Shown piece after piece: positions 6,642-12,201 of a DNA stretch of 12,201 nt. The notes below the pieces were generated by a model. That model was not told the DNA's origin. It saw only the letters and a program-made list of their open reading frames with translations, and did not search any database. The position numbers were made by a program, and so were the translations under genes. The stretch's first letter is position 1. The number at the start of each line of letters is the position of its first letter. This DNA comes from JBBAGE01 sp041655055. Lineage in GTDB: Bacteria; Pseudomonadota; Alphaproteobacteria; Rhodobacterales; Rhodobacteraceae. The DNA lies in the NCBI GenBank assembly GCA_041655055.1, contig JBBAGE010000064.1, positions 1-12,201 of the forward strand, given 5' to 3'.

Positions 6642-7253
6642 ATGCAGCCAGAGGCCGTTGCCGCATCCTATCGCCGTTGGGCGTCGATCTATGATCTTGT
6701 TTTTGGCCGGATGCTGGATGCCGGGCGGGCGCAGGCCGGGGAATTTGTCAATGCGCATAGCCGCAAGGTGCTTGAGGTGGGCGTCGGTAGTGGGCTGTCC
6801 TTGCCGAAATACCGGCCCGATCTTGAGGTCGTGGGGATCGATTATTCGCGCGACATGCTGGCGGTTGCGGCGCAAAAGCGGGCGCAGCAGGGGCTGGGCC
6901 ATGTGGCGCTGGCGCAAATGGATGGCGGGGCACTGGCCTTTGCCGATGCCAGTTTCGATACGGTGGTGGCGGCGCATGTGTTGTCAACCGTGCCCGACCC
7001 GGGGCGGGTGCTGGCGGAAATGGCGCGGGTCTGCCAGCCGGGCGGGCATGTGATCATCATCAACCATTTTTCGGCCGATGGCGGGGTGCTGCGGATAATC
7101 GAACGCTCCTTGCAGCCGCTGCAGCATCAGCTTGGCTGGCGGGCCGATTTCCCGATCGCGACGGCATTGCAAAATCCGCATTTGGCCGAGGTCGAGCGCC
7201 GCAAACTGCCGCCATTGGGGTTGATGACCTGGCTGTTGCTGCGCCGGAAATAG
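6642..7253 (+). CDS. pmtA: Class I SAM-dependent methyltransferase, PmtA-like phospholipid N-methyltransferase
   Basis: A 203-residue Rossmann-fold methyltransferase. The N-terminal YRRWASIYDLVFGRMLDAGR is typical of the PmtA/UbiE-like group. Motif I is VLEVGVGSG (43-51) followed by LSLPKY, the acidic ribose-binding Asp is D67 (VVGIDYSRDML), and LPF-type motif positions appear as ADASFDTVVAAHVLSTVPDP. Length and pattern resemble Rhodobacter sphaeroides PmtA, which methylates phosphatidylethanolamine stepwise toward phosphatidylcholine at the cytoplasmic membrane face. Assignment to PmtA rather than another small-molecule methyltransferase rests on this resemblance. The start at 6642 has GGGGGAT about 5-7 bases upstream. 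The longer open frame from 6537 would begin inside the tRNA and is rejected. A GC-rich hairpin directly follows the stop. Confidence 0.72.
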   Translation: MQPEAVAASYRRWASIYDLVFGRMLDAGRAQAGEFVNAHSRKVLEVGVGSGLSLPKYRPDLEVVGIDYSRDMLAVAAQKRAQQGLGHVALAQMDGGALAFADASFDTVVAAHVLSTVPDPGRVLAEMARVCQPGGHVIIINHFSADGGVLRIIERSLQPLQHQLGWRADFPIATALQNPHLAEVERRKLPPLGLMTWLLLRRK

Positions 7254-7255
7254 CA

Positions 7256-7279
7256 CTGGCGCGGGGGGAGACGCGCCAG
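7256..7279. terminator. Hairpin between convergent pmtA and exported-protein genes
   Basis: CTGGCGCG (7256-7263) and CGCGCCAG (7272-7279) form a perfect 8-bp GC-rich stem with an 8-base loop inside the 35-base gap between two convergent genes. T-rich bases follow only weakly on either strand, but the position suggests a shared bidirectional terminator. Confidence 0.5.
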
Positions 7280-7288
7280 CGCCATGGT

Positions 7289-7756
7289 TTATTCGACGAT
7301 AAAATTGCCGGTAATTTCGTTTGGCGGCTCGGCGTGATCGCGCACGAGGAATTCATAGGTGCCGGTGCGCACCGGATGAAAGCTGAACCGGATCGCGCCT
7401 TCTTCGTCGCATTGCAGCGCGCGGAAGGTCAGGCCCTGCATGTAGATTTCCTGATCGCCGACGCTGATCACCCGCAGATGGGCGTTTGACAAAAGCGGTG
7501 TGGATTCGAAATGAAAGCCGCTGTAATCATCCAGATCCTCATCCGGGCAGACGAAATTCAGCCGGTAATAGCCATCAACCGACAGATTGAATTCGGTCTG
7601 CGAGACCGAGAATGTATCATCGTCGTTCTTGGTGACTTCAAGGTAAATATCTTCGAGCGGGCCGGCGCGTGAAATCTGGGCCAGATCCTGCGCGCCGCCG
7701 ATATGGGGCAGGGCAAGGGCGATAATGGTAGCGGGGACAAGCGTTTTCCTGAACAT
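7289..7756 (-). CDS. Exported hypothetical protein with cupredoxin-like beta-sandwich character
   Basis: A 155-residue protein that I do not recognise by name. The N-terminus MFRKTLVPATIIALALPHIGGA is a classic Sec signal peptide with a likely cleavage after A22, so the mature protein is periplasmic or secreted. The mature part is acidic and beta-rich. It includes DGYYRLNFVCPDEDL, HLRVISVGDQEIYMQG, a second Cys in ALQCDEEG, and the strand pattern FSFHPVRTGTYEFLVRDH, which recalls the C-terminal region of cupredoxins. The full Cys/His/Met type-1 copper ligand set is not apparent, and the two Cys could instead form a disulfide. The start at 7756 is supported by AGAGG with a 6-base spacer. The ATG at 7786 would fall in an operator-like palindrome and lacks a ribosome binding site. 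The gene follows fabI on the same strand but is separated from it by hairpins and its own promoter-like sequence. Confidence 0.75.
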   Translation of the reverse strand: MFRKTLVPATIIALALPHIGGAQDLAQISRAGPLEDIYLEVTKNDDDTFSVSQTEFNLSVDGYYRLNFVCPDEDLDDYSGFHFESTPLLSNAHLRVISVGDQEIYMQGLTFRALQCDEEGAIRFSFHPVRTGTYEFLVRDHAEPPNEITGNFIVE

Positions 7757-7775
7757 CTTCGGCCTCTTTGCAATG

Positions 7776-7791
7776 AATGAATGCATTCATT
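7776..7791. promoter_or_regulatory. 16-bp perfect palindrome, TetR-type operator candidate
   Basis: AATGAATGCATTCATT is an exact 16-bp palindrome 20 bases upstream of the exported-protein start. It overlaps the predicted -10/start-site region (ATTGTG at 7794-7789 read in reverse, with a weak -35 at 7816-7811). It resembles the TGAATGA/TCATTCA operators described for FadR-type TetR regulators of fatty-acid metabolism. This resemblance is from memory and needs testing. Confidence 0.45.
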
Positions 7792-7816
7792 GTGAACCTG
7801 ACAGGAATGTGAACAA

Positions 7817-7854
7817 CCTATCGGCGCGATAGGCCCCGTCTATGCAACGGGGCC
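7817..7854 (-). terminator. Two adjacent hairpins downstream of fabI, probable terminator
   Basis: GGCCCCGT (7832-7839) and ACGGGGCC (7847-7854) form an 8-bp stem with a 7-base loop. CCTATCG (7817-7823) and CGATAGG (7827-7833) form a 7-bp stem with a 3-base loop. The two stems share two bases, so they compete slightly. Read on the minus strand from fabI, the second stem is followed by TTGTT. Together they probably end the fabABI transcript before the exported-protein gene. Confidence 0.5.
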
Positions 7855-7861
7855 GGGGCGG

Positions 7862-8650
7862 CTAGAGCTGGCTTTCCAGCGGCATGCCCATGACGTGAAA
7901 GCCGCCATCGACGTGGATGATTTCGCCCGTGGTGCAGGCGCCGTGATCGGATGCAAGATAAACGGCGGTGCCGCCGATGGCCTCAAGCGTGGCATTGGCG
8001 CGCAGGGGGGCGTTGGCTTCGGTATGGCGAAACATCTTGCGCGCGGAACCGATGGCAGAACCGGCCAGCGTTTTCATCGGGCCGGGGGAAATGGCATTCA
8101 CCCGCACCCCATCGGCACCCAGATCGGATGCCAGATAGCGCACCGAGGCCTCAAGCGCGGCCTTGGCCACGCCCATGACGTTATAATTGGGCATCACGCG
8201 GTTCGCGCCATCAAAGGTCAGCGTGATCAGCGATCCGCCATTGGGCATCAGTTCCGCGGCGCGCCGGGCGACGTCGATAAAGGAATAGCACGAAATCGTC
8301 AGCGAATTGCGGAAATTCTCGGCGCTGGTATTGGTAAACCGGCCGGTCAGCTCGGCTTTGTCGGAATAGGCGATGGCATGCACCACGAAATCAAGGCTGC
8401 CCCATTCGCGCCCGATCGTGGCAAATGCCCCATCCATCTGGTCATGATCAAGCACATCGACATCGACCATCAGCGCTGATCCCACGCTTTCGGCCAGCGG
8501 TTTCAGCCGGTTGCCAAAGGCCTCGCCCTGATAGGTAAAGGCAAGCTCCGCCCCCTCGGCATGCAGCGCGCGTGCGATCCCCCAGGCGATCGAGCGTTCA
8601 TTGGCAACGCCCATGACCAGCCCGCGCTTACCACTCATCAGTCCAGCCAT
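7862..8650 (-). CDS. fabI: Enoyl-[acyl-carrier-protein] reductase (NADH), FabI
   Basis: A 262-residue short-chain dehydrogenase-fold enzyme catalysing the last reductive step of fatty acid elongation (trans-2-enoyl-ACP to acyl-ACP). Visible features are the FabI-type nucleotide motif GVANERSIAWGIA (14-26), the catalytic Tyr and Lys as Y156 and K163 in PNYNVMGVAKA, and the C-terminal GGTAVYLASDHGACTTGEIIHVDGGFHVMG. F146 occupies the position of E. coli Tyr146, and Ala replaces E. coli Gly93, a position linked to triclosan sensitivity. It is the last gene of fabA-fabB-fabI, starting 6 bases after fabB stops, with AGGA just before the ATG inside the fabB end. A second ATG at 8638 is a weaker alternative. 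Hairpins follow the stop. FabI identity is firm; the consequence of the substitutions is unknown. Confidence 0.96.
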   Translation of the reverse strand: MAGLMSGKRGLVMGVANERSIAWGIARALHAEGAELAFTYQGEAFGNRLKPLAESVGSALMVDVDVLDHDQMDGAFATIGREWGSLDFVVHAIAYSDKAELTGRFTNTSAENFRNSLTISCYSFIDVARRAAELMPNGGSLITLTFDGANRVMPNYNVMGVAKAALEASVRYLASDLGADGVRVNAISPGPMKTLAGSAIGSARKMFRHTEANAPLRANATLEAIGGTAVYLASDHGACTTGEIIHVDGGFHVMGMPLESQL

Positions 8651-8656
8651 TTGGTC

Positions 8657-9886
8657 CTATCCGTTATATTTGCTGAGCAACATCGAACCATTGGTGCCGC
8701 CAAAGCCAAAGCTGTTGGTCATCACCGTATCCAGCCCGGCATTATCCACCCGGCTGGTGGCAATTTCGGCCGGATCAAGCGCCGGGTCGAGCGTTTCGAC
8801 ATTGATCGACGGCGCGATGAAATCATGTTCCAGCATCAAGAGGCAATAGATTGCTTCCTGCGCGCCGGTGGCGCCCTGGCTGTGGCCGGTCATGGATTTG
8901 GTCGATGAAATCGGCGGCGTGGCGCCCGCGCCGAAAACGCGGCGCACGGCCTCGACCTCGCCGACATCGCCCACGGGGGTTGAGGTGCCATGGGCGTTGA
9001 TATAGCCCACCTTGCGGCCCTCGGGCAGCGATTGCAGCGCAAGCCGCATCGCGCGTTCGCCGCCTTCGCCCGAGGGGGCCACCATGTCATGGCCATCGGA
9101 TGTGGCGGCATAGCCGGTCACTTCGGCATAGATTTTCGCCCCCCGCGCCAGCGCGTGATCGAGATCTTCCAACACCACGATGCCGCCGCCGCCGCCGATC
9201 ACGAAGCCGTCGCGTCCGGCATCAAAGGCGCGCGAAGCGCGTTCGGGCGTGTCGTTATATTTCGAGCTCATGGCCCCCATGGCATCGAACAGGCACGACA
9301 GCGTCCAGTCCAGTTCCTCGCCGCCGCCTGCGAACATCACATCCTGTTTGCCCAGCATGATCTGTTCCACCGCATTGCCGATGCAATGCAGCGATGTCGA
9401 ACAGGCCGAGGTGATCGAATAGTTTATGCCCTTGATCTTGAACGCCGTCGCAAGATTGGCGGAAATGGTCGATGACATGCATTTGGGCACGGCGAACGGC
9501 CCGATCCGCTTGGTGGCCATGGTGGCCAGGACCGATTGATGCGCGGTAAACATCGCCGATGTGGATGGCCCGCCCGACCCGGCAATCAGCCCCGTGCGCG
9601 GATGCGAAATTTCCGACAGATCCAGCCCGGCATCGGCAATCGCCTGTTGCATCGCGATATGGGCATAGGCCGCACCCGGCCCCATGAAGCGCAGCGCGCG
9701 CTTGTCGATATGCTGGGTGACATCGATATCGGGCGCGCCGGCGATCTGGCTGCGAAAGCCGTATTCGGCCATATCGGCATTGGCGGTAATGCCCGAACGC
9801 CCGGCTTTCAGCGATGCCAGCACATCTGCGGCAGTGTTTCCGATGGACGAGACGACCCCCAGCCCGGTGATAACGACGCGGCGCAT
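8657..9886 (-). CDS. fabB: Beta-ketoacyl-ACP synthase I, FabB
   Basis: A 409-residue thiolase-fold condensing enzyme that elongates unsaturated acyl-ACP intermediates with malonyl-ACP. The catalytic triad is present: C162 in TSACSTSLH, H299 in INAHGTSTPVGD and H335 in SMTGHSQGATG, matching E. coli FabB C163/H298/H333. The N-terminal RRVVITGLGVVSSIGN and C-terminal NSFGFGGTNGSMLLSKY are typical of the family. Choice of FabB over FabF rests on the 409-residue length, on pairing with fabA, and on the KS I-like GxGGPSTSAMF region. It begins 19 bases after the fabA stop, with a strong AAGGAGG ribosome binding site in that gap, indicating one transcript. Nothing is truncated or unusual. Confidence 0.96.
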   Translation of the reverse strand: MRRVVITGLGVVSSIGNTAADVLASLKAGRSGITANADMAEYGFRSQIAGAPDIDVTQHIDKRALRFMGPGAAYAHIAMQQAIADAGLDLSEISHPRTGLIAGSGGPSTSAMFTAHQSVLATMATKRIGPFAVPKCMSSTISANLATAFKIKGINYSITSACSTSLHCIGNAVEQIMLGKQDVMFAGGGEELDWTLSCLFDAMGAMSSKYNDTPERASRAFDAGRDGFVIGGGGGIVVLEDLDHALARGAKIYAEVTGYAATSDGHDMVAPSGEGGERAMRLALQSLPEGRKVGYINAHGTSTPVGDVGEVEAVRRVFGAGATPPISSTKSMTGHSQGATGAQEAIYCLLMLEHDFIAPSINVETLDPALDPAEIATSRVDNAGLDTVMTNSFGFGGTNGSMLLSKYNG

Positions 9887-9905
9887 GATGCGGCCCTCCT
9901 TCGGT

Positions 9906-10415
9906 TCAGCTCTCGGAAAGAGCGACCTTCATATCCTTGACCTGATAGATCAACTCGCCATCGGCCTCGACGATCCCGTCGGCCACGCCCATGGTCAGCC
10001 GGCGGGTCTGCACGGCCTTGGTGAAATTGACACGATATGTCAGCAGCTTGCGGTCGGGTCGGACCATGCCGGTCAGCTTGACCTCGCCCACACCCAGCGC
10101 ATAGCCGCGCCCCTGCCAGCCGCGCCAGCCAAGGTTGAAGCCGGTCAACTGCCACAGCCCATCAAGCCCCAGACAGCCCGGCATGATCGGATTGCCGGGG
10201 AAGTGGCAGGGAAAGAACCACAGATCGGGGTGAATATCGAATTCGGCAATCACATGGCCCTTGCCATGTTCGCCGCCATCCGCGCTGATATCGGTGATGC
10301 GATCCATCATCAGCATCGGCGGTTCCGGAAGCTGCGCATTGCCGGGCCCGAAAAGCTCGCCGCGCGCGCATTTCAGCAGGTCTTCCTTGTCGAAACTGGT
10401 CGGATATAGGGCCAT
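9906..10415 (-). CDS. fabA: 3-hydroxydecanoyl-ACP dehydratase/isomerase, FabA
   Basis: A 169-residue hot-dog-fold enzyme, first gene of the fabA-fabB-fabI operon. It dehydrates 3-hydroxydecanoyl-ACP and isomerises trans-2- to cis-3-decenoyl-ACP, the committed step of anaerobic unsaturated fatty acid synthesis. The active-site His is H71 in FFPCHFPGNPIMPG and the catalytic Asp is D85 in CLGLDGLWQL, matching E. coli H70/D84. LPEPPMLMMDRI at the N-terminus and GVGEVKLTGMV in the core are family hallmarks. The start at 10415 (MALYPTSF) has an AAGG about 5 bases upstream. The gene is divergent from irr with a 213-base shared promoter region. An AT-rich TATAAT on the minus strand at 10552-10547 is its best -10 candidate, although no good -35 accompanies it. 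Confidence 0.96.
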   Translation of the reverse strand: MALYPTSFDKEDLLKCARGELFGPGNAQLPEPPMLMMDRITDISADGGEHGKGHVIAEFDIHPDLWFFPCHFPGNPIMPGCLGLDGLWQLTGFNLGWRGWQGRGYALGVGEVKLTGMVRPDRKLLTYRVNFTKAVQTRRLTMGVADGIVEADGELIYQVKDMKVALSES

Positions 10416-10477
10416 ATGGCCTTGCCCTCAACTTTTGCCGTTACAATCCATATCCTCTAACACCGTGGCTTGTGCGC

Positions 10478-10511
10478 TGGCAAGGGTGCCATCGGCCCAT
10501 CGCAAGCCGAT
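10478..10511 (-). promoter_or_regulatory. Two small stem-loops in the putative fabA leader
   Basis: TGGCA/TGCCA (10478-10482 and 10487-10491) and ATCGGC/GCCGAT (10491-10496 and 10506-10511) are adjacent short inverted repeats. If fabA is transcribed from the AT-rich patch near 10550, both would lie in its roughly 125-base leader. They may be chance structures in GC-rich DNA. Confidence 0.25.
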
Positions 10512-10524
10512 TTGGGAAAACGCA

Positions 10525-10563
10525 TTGAAATCCGGGCGCATTGGCCATTATATTGTATTCAAT
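10525..10563 (+). promoter_or_regulatory. irr promoter overlapping a divergent fabA -10-like element
   Basis: TTGAAA (10525-10530) and TATATT (10549-10554), 18 bases apart, each match sigma-70 consensus at 5 of 6 positions and point toward irr. On the opposite strand, TATAAT (10552-10547) points toward fabA. The short inverted repeat ATTG-tatt-CAAT (10552-10563) overlaps both start regions and could bind a regulator. No clear Irr iron-control-element sequence is seen. Confidence 0.5.
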
Positions 10564-10628
10564 GCAGTATCGGCATCTGCCTTTGCTGAAATGAAACGGT
10601 CCAAGGCAGGACAGGAAGACACAGATCC

Positions 10629-11045
10629 ATGAGCGAGTTTGCAGGCAAACGCACCCAAACATGGCTGGCCCGCGCGGGGCTGCGCCCCACCCGTCAGCGC
10701 GTGGCCCTTGCAACGCTGTTGGTGGGCGACGGGCAGCATCGCCATGTCAGCGCCGAAAGCCTTTATGAAGCCGCGCGTGCGGCGGGCGGCGCGGTATCGC
10801 TTGCGACGGTTTACAATACCTTGCGCGCTTTTTGCGATGCGGGGCTGTTGCAGGAAATCACCGTGGATGGATCGAAAAGCTATTTCGATACACGCATCGA
10901 TGATCACCCGCATTTCTATTGGGAAGACACATCCGAACTGACCGATGCCCCCAGCGAACAGCTTGAAATCGCCCGCCTGCCCGAAGCGCCTGCGGGCACG
11001 GAAATCGCCAAAGTCGATGTGGTGATCCGCCTGCGCCGCCGCTAG
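10629..11045 (+). CDS. irr: Fur-family transcriptional regulator, Irr (iron response regulator)
   Basis: A 138-residue Fur-superfamily protein with an N-terminal winged-helix domain (LRPTRQRVALATLL; HVSAESLYEAARAAGG; the recognition helix VSLATVYNTLRAF) and a C-terminal dimerisation domain with DDHPHFYWEDT (H93, H95). The YWEDT segment and the absence of CxxC structural zinc motifs favour the Irr subgroup over Fur, Zur or PerR. Irr regulates iron and haem metabolism and is itself controlled through haem status. The Bradyrhizobium-type N-terminal Cys-Pro haem motif is missing, so haem sensing, if present, would rely on the His cluster. It is divergent from fabA, an arrangement I associate with Rhodobacterales. 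The start at 10629 has AGGAAG 10 bases upstream, a slightly long spacing. Its TAG overlaps the stop codon of the convergent glycosyltransferase gene by sharing CTAG. Confidence 0.9.
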   Translation: MSEFAGKRTQTWLARAGLRPTRQRVALATLLVGDGQHRHVSAESLYEAARAAGGAVSLATVYNTLRAFCDAGLLQEITVDGSKSYFDTRIDDHPHFYWEDTSELTDAPSEQLEIARLPEAPAGTEIAKVDVVIRLRRR

Positions 11046-12201
11046 GGCCGGCGCGCGATCAGCATGCCGGGTTCCGGCGCGGCGATGCTGTCCAGCCCCC
11101 ATTCGGCGCAAAGCGCGTCATAATCACCGCGCAGATCGGCCCGGCCCTGCAGCGCATGGCGGGTCACGATGATCTGGTGCGGCGGCCGGGGCAGGGTGGC
11201 GCGCAGCGTGTCAGGCGTCAGCATGGGATCGGAAATCAGCAAGCTGTCGGCATCCGCATCGGCCAGAAAATCGGCCAGCCCGCCCGCCCGGTGCATCGCC
11301 AGATCCAACCCGTTTCGGGCCCAGATCTTGGTCGCCGCCTGCGCAAGTGCCGCGTCACTTTCCCAAAGATATTGCGCCAGATCGGGATGGGCGCGCGCGA
11401 TGATCGCCGCATGGAACCCGCAGCCTGCGCCAATTTCGGCATGGCGTTGGCTGCGGCCCGTCAGGCGCGGCAGATGCCGGGCCATGGCGCGTTCAAACTT
11501 GCCCGTGGTGATCAGCCCCAGCGCCTGCAGGGTAAACAACCCCGGATCGGCGGGCAGGTTCACCCCGTGATTGCTGTGCCAACCGGCACCATCGCCCAAA
11601 GCGCCCCCCACAACATAAAGCGGCTGTGGCGCCGCCAGCCCCGACGCCGCCGCCGTTTGCCGGGCCGCTTTTTGCCGCGCGCTTGCGGATTTTTCTACCC
11701 GCGACATCAGCGCCGCAATGCGCGCGGGGTCGCGCGGCTGGGGGGGCTTGGCCTCGACCGCGGCGATGGGCACCGCGCTTGCGGCCCGTAGCCCTGCGAC
11801 CAATGCGCCATATTCGGGCGTTTGCCTGAATTCCGCCAACCGCGCCTCGGCCCGCGCAAGGGCGGCAAAATGCAGCCGGTTCAATTCCGGATCGCGCAGC
11901 AATGCGGCAAAGATCGCCTGCCGGGCCGGGGCGTGGCGCAAGATCGTGTCATCGCGCACCTCGTTACGATCCTGCAAGGCCCAGTAGTCGGAATTATATT
12001 TGTCTTTCTTGAAATTCACATTGCCGCGGAATTTGCGGATCGCATAGCTGTCGATGGATTTGACGGCGTAATGGTTCACCTGCGCCCAGTCATAGCCGAT
12101 CGTGCGGGTGATCGAGCGCCAGCCACGGAATTTGAAATAATCCTCCATCGGCGCGCCGGATCCGTTGAGCCAGCGGATACTGTCGGGGAAATCGGTTTCC
12201 A
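11042..12201 (-). CDS. Family 2 glycosyltransferase C-terminal part with a methyltransferase-like domain, 5'-partial
   Basis: The frame is open from the right window edge to the stop at 11044-11042, about 385 residues. The ATG at 12148 lies inside a conserved segment (codons before it read DSIRWLNGSGAP), so the true start is upstream of this gene, outside the window. Counting from that ATG, residues 1-85 (EDYFKFRGWRS, IGYDWAQVNHYAVKS, YNSDYWALQDRNE) match the C-terminal portion of Glyco_tranf_2_4-type GT2 enzymes common in Rhodobacterales. An Ala/Arg/Pro-rich linker follows (about 95-175). The final roughly 190 residues contain EIGAGCGFHAAI (238-249), WESD (262-265) and LLISDPML (303-310), which resemble motifs I, II and IV of class I SAM methyltransferases. 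The substrate and the functionality of the second domain are unknown. The GT2 call is good; the methyltransferase reading is an inference. Confidence 0.75.
   Translation of the reverse strand, partial: ETDFPDSIRWLNGSGAPMEDYFKFRGWRSITRTIGYDWAQVNHYAVKSIDSYAIRKFRGNVNFKKDKYNSDYWALQDRNEVRDDTILRHAPARQAIFAALLRDPELNRLHFAALARAEARLAEFRQTPEYGALVAGLRAASAVPIAAVEAKPPQPRDPARIAALMSRVEKSASARQKAARQTAAASGLAAPQPLYVVGGALGDGAGWHSNHGVNLPADPGLFTLQALGLITTGKFERAMARHLPRLTGRSQRHAEIGAGCGFHAAIIARAHPDLAQYLWESDAALAQAATKIWARNGLDLAMHRAGGLADFLADADADSLLISDPMLTPDTLRATLPRPPHQIIVTRHALQGRADLRGDYDALCAEWGLDSIAAPEPGMLIARRP

Noticed and set aside
7895..8479. 194-codon plus-strand frame opposite fabI
   Set aside because: It is a shadow of the conserved fabI gene, with low-complexity Gly/His/Ile composition and no family features.
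8990..9475. 161-codon plus-strand frame opposite fabB
   Set aside because: It is a shadow of the conserved fabB gene with no recognisable motif.
10416..10628. Irr iron-control-element operator in the fabA/irr gap
   Set aside because: No sequence close to a TTTAGAA-N3-TTCTAAA-like element is visible; only the short ATTG/CAAT repeat is present.
10548..11111. 187-codon minus-strand frame opposite irr
   Set aside because: It is antisense to a clear Fur-family gene and crosses its promoter, with no domain signature.
1..12201. CRISPR arrays, insertion sequences or phage genes
   Set aside because: No regularly spaced direct repeats, transposase motifs, terminal inverted repeats around a gene, or phage structural genes were seen.

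Overview
This window reads as chromosomal DNA of an alphaproteobacterium, most likely a Rhodobacterales (Rhodobacteraceae-like) species. The main reasons are a fabA-fabB-fabI operon facing a divergent Fur-family irr gene, a stand-alone gene for a mitochondrial-type complex I accessory subunit (NDUFS4 family), a PmtA-type phospholipid N-methyltransferase, and moderately high GC with alphaproteobacterial codon habits. This assignment comes from gene content, not from a database search.

Layout, left to right: (1) 1-1781 (+), the C-terminal part of a large right-handed beta-helix protein of the pectate-lyase superfamily, whose 5' end lies outside the window. (2) 1884-2818 (+), a probable two-gene unit encoding a hemerythrin (HHE) protein and a small antibiotic-biosynthesis-monooxygenase (ABM) protein. 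(3) 2819-3505 (-), an OmpR/CtrA-type response regulator with a degenerate receiver. Its stop codon abuts that of the ABM gene. (4) 3633-5792 (-), uvrB. (5) 5793-6132, a 340-bp divergent intergenic region with a long hairpin. (6) 6133-6444 (+), the NDUFS4-like subunit. (7) 6493-6569 (+), tRNA-Arg(UCU). (8) 6642-7253 (+), a PmtA-like methyltransferase. (9) 7289-7756 (-), a small exported protein with cupredoxin-like character. (10) 7862-10415 (-), fabA-fabB-fabI transcribed in that order toward lower coordinates. (11) 10629-11045 (+), irr. (12) 11042-12201 (-), the C-terminal part of a family 2 glycosyltransferase that appears to carry a methyltransferase-like domain. Its 5' end is outside the window.

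FabA (dehydratase/isomerase), FabB (ketoacyl-ACP synthase I) and FabI (enoyl-ACP reductase) form the unsaturated fatty-acid branch of lipid synthesis. PmtA supplies phosphatidylcholine precursors, and the NDUFS4 homologue serves respiratory complex I. Irr next to fabABI places an iron/haem-sensing repressor beside membrane-lipid genes. The window is mostly housekeeping. I see no phage, transposon, CRISPR or defence island and nothing that clearly amounts to a new multi-gene system. The points most worth following are the 5983-6036 hairpin, the degenerate response regulator, the operator-like palindrome at 7776-7791, the shared AT-rich patch between fabA and irr, and the apparent glycosyltransferase/methyltransferase fusion.
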